Assembly: GCA_009699665.1 (NCBI GenBank)
Contig: WLNS01000090.1
Coordinates: 1 to 5,383, forward strand
DNA: 5,383 nucleotides
Reading direction: 5' to 3'
Source of the DNA: Actinomycetota bacterium
GTDB lineage: Bacteria > Actinomycetota > Actinomycetes > Actinomycetales > Microbacteriaceae
Positions within the stretch are counted from its first letter, which is position 1, and each line of letters starts with the position of its first letter. Shown one piece after another: positions 4,988 to 5,383 of the stretch. The notes under the pieces were generated by a model. It did no database searches. It was given only the letters and a program-made list of their open reading frames with translations, and was not told the origin of the DNA. The translations under genes and the position numbers were made by a program.

Positions 4988-5383
4988 ATGAATCACGATG
5001 ACATGCCCGAGGTGGTCGGTGGCTATCGCGTGGGACGTTGCGTCGGACCGGGACGATACCTCGGTCATGCACTCGCTCCCGCAGTAGTAGAACTCGTCTT
5101 CTTGGAACAATTGGGCCGGGATGAGCAGCACGCAGTTCATCGCGTGGCTCAGGACTACGCCTCTGTCAGTAGCGGAGAGCGGGTCGCCATATTGGAGCAC
5201 GCTGCGGTGCGTGTTGAGCCGCCACGGCTCACGACACCTCCGGCGCTAGCCGAGTCGTGGCGTCAGATGGCGGCCATGGCCACGACGGAGCCTTCGCCCG
5301 ACGACGACGAAACAGCCCGGGATCAGGGTGTGATCTCACGAGTCTCTCGATTACTGAGACGCGCCCGTCGCGGACCCCTCATG
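4988..5383 (+). CDS. Partial uncharacterised protein, possibly degenerate Ser/Thr kinase-like (3' end outside window)
   Basis: The frame is open for 132 codons from the ATG at 4988 to the window edge, with an in-frame TGA at 4973-4975 just upstream, so the start is here or at the ATG at 5003. GGGGA ends only one base from the first ATG, poor spacing for a ribosome binding site. I do not firmly recognise the protein. Residues 10-27 (VVGGYRVGRCVGPGRYLG) recall the first strand and glycine-rich loop of bacterial Ser/Thr kinases (GYRV.R.LG.G....YLG), but the loop is shortened. The following VVELVFLE lacks the VAIK lysine, so any kinase fold here would be catalytically impaired. About 93-110 is acidic (SPDDDETARDQ) and 113-129 very basic (RVSRLLRRARRG). 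No membrane helix is visible so far. A conserved divergent position beside lipB suggests a real gene; the kinase relation is weak inference. Confidence 0.6.
   Translation, partial: MNHDDMPEVVGGYRVGRCVGPGRYLGHALAPAVVELVFLEQLGRDEQHAVHRVAQDYASVSSGERVAILEHAAVRVEPPRLTTPPALAESWRQMAAMATTEPSPDDDETARDQGVISRVSRLLRRARRGPLM

Noticed and set aside
4964..5200. 78-codon minus-strand open frame at the right edge, possibly a gene upstream of lipB
   Set aside because: No recognisable motifs. The opposite plus-strand frame is longer, open to the edge and better placed as a divergent gene.

Overview
This window looks like a chromosomal housekeeping segment from an actinobacterium. Three things point there. The glutamine synthetase has the 474-residue adenylylatable GSI-beta form. 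LipA has the actinobacterial-type N-terminus. The gene neighbourhood (lipB, lipA, a DUF4191 membrane protein, an RDD membrane protein, glnA, glnE) matches, as I recall it, the Mycobacterium tuberculosis Rv2217-Rv2221c region. By-eye codon use is GC-rich but not extreme. Together with the protein flavour this suggests Microbacteriaceae or a close relative, but that placement is inference. I see no mobile element, phage gene, CRISPR array, tRNA or rRNA.

Layout from left to right: the last 126 residues of glnE (+), a 32-bp near-perfect inverted repeat that should act as a shared terminator, glnA (-), a 163-bp divergent promoter region with a strong GlnR-type operator, a short RDD-family membrane protein (+), then a minus-strand lipoate group read from the right: lipB, lipA (overlapping by 14 nt) and a DUF4191 two-helix membrane protein. 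The right edge holds the first 132 codons of an unfinished plus-strand gene divergent from lipB. Its N-terminus faintly resembles a degenerate Ser/Thr kinase nucleotide-binding lobe.

Two functional modules are visible. The nitrogen module pairs glutamine synthetase with the enzyme that adenylylates it; glnA carries the target tyrosine (Tyr402), and its promoter has three exact GlnR boxes at 11-bp periodicity. The lipoylation module makes protein-bound lipoyl groups for 2-oxoacid dehydrogenases and glycine cleavage: LipB transfers octanoate and LipA inserts the two sulfurs. The roles of the DUF4191, RDD and kinase-like proteins are unknown.

The most useful non-coding observations are the GlnR box array and a recurring TANNNT-N6-start-codon arrangement in front of three genes (RDD, DUF4191, lipB). 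The second suggests leaderless transcripts. I see no wholly new system; the window is mostly conserved core genome, with one unusual partial gene at the right edge.
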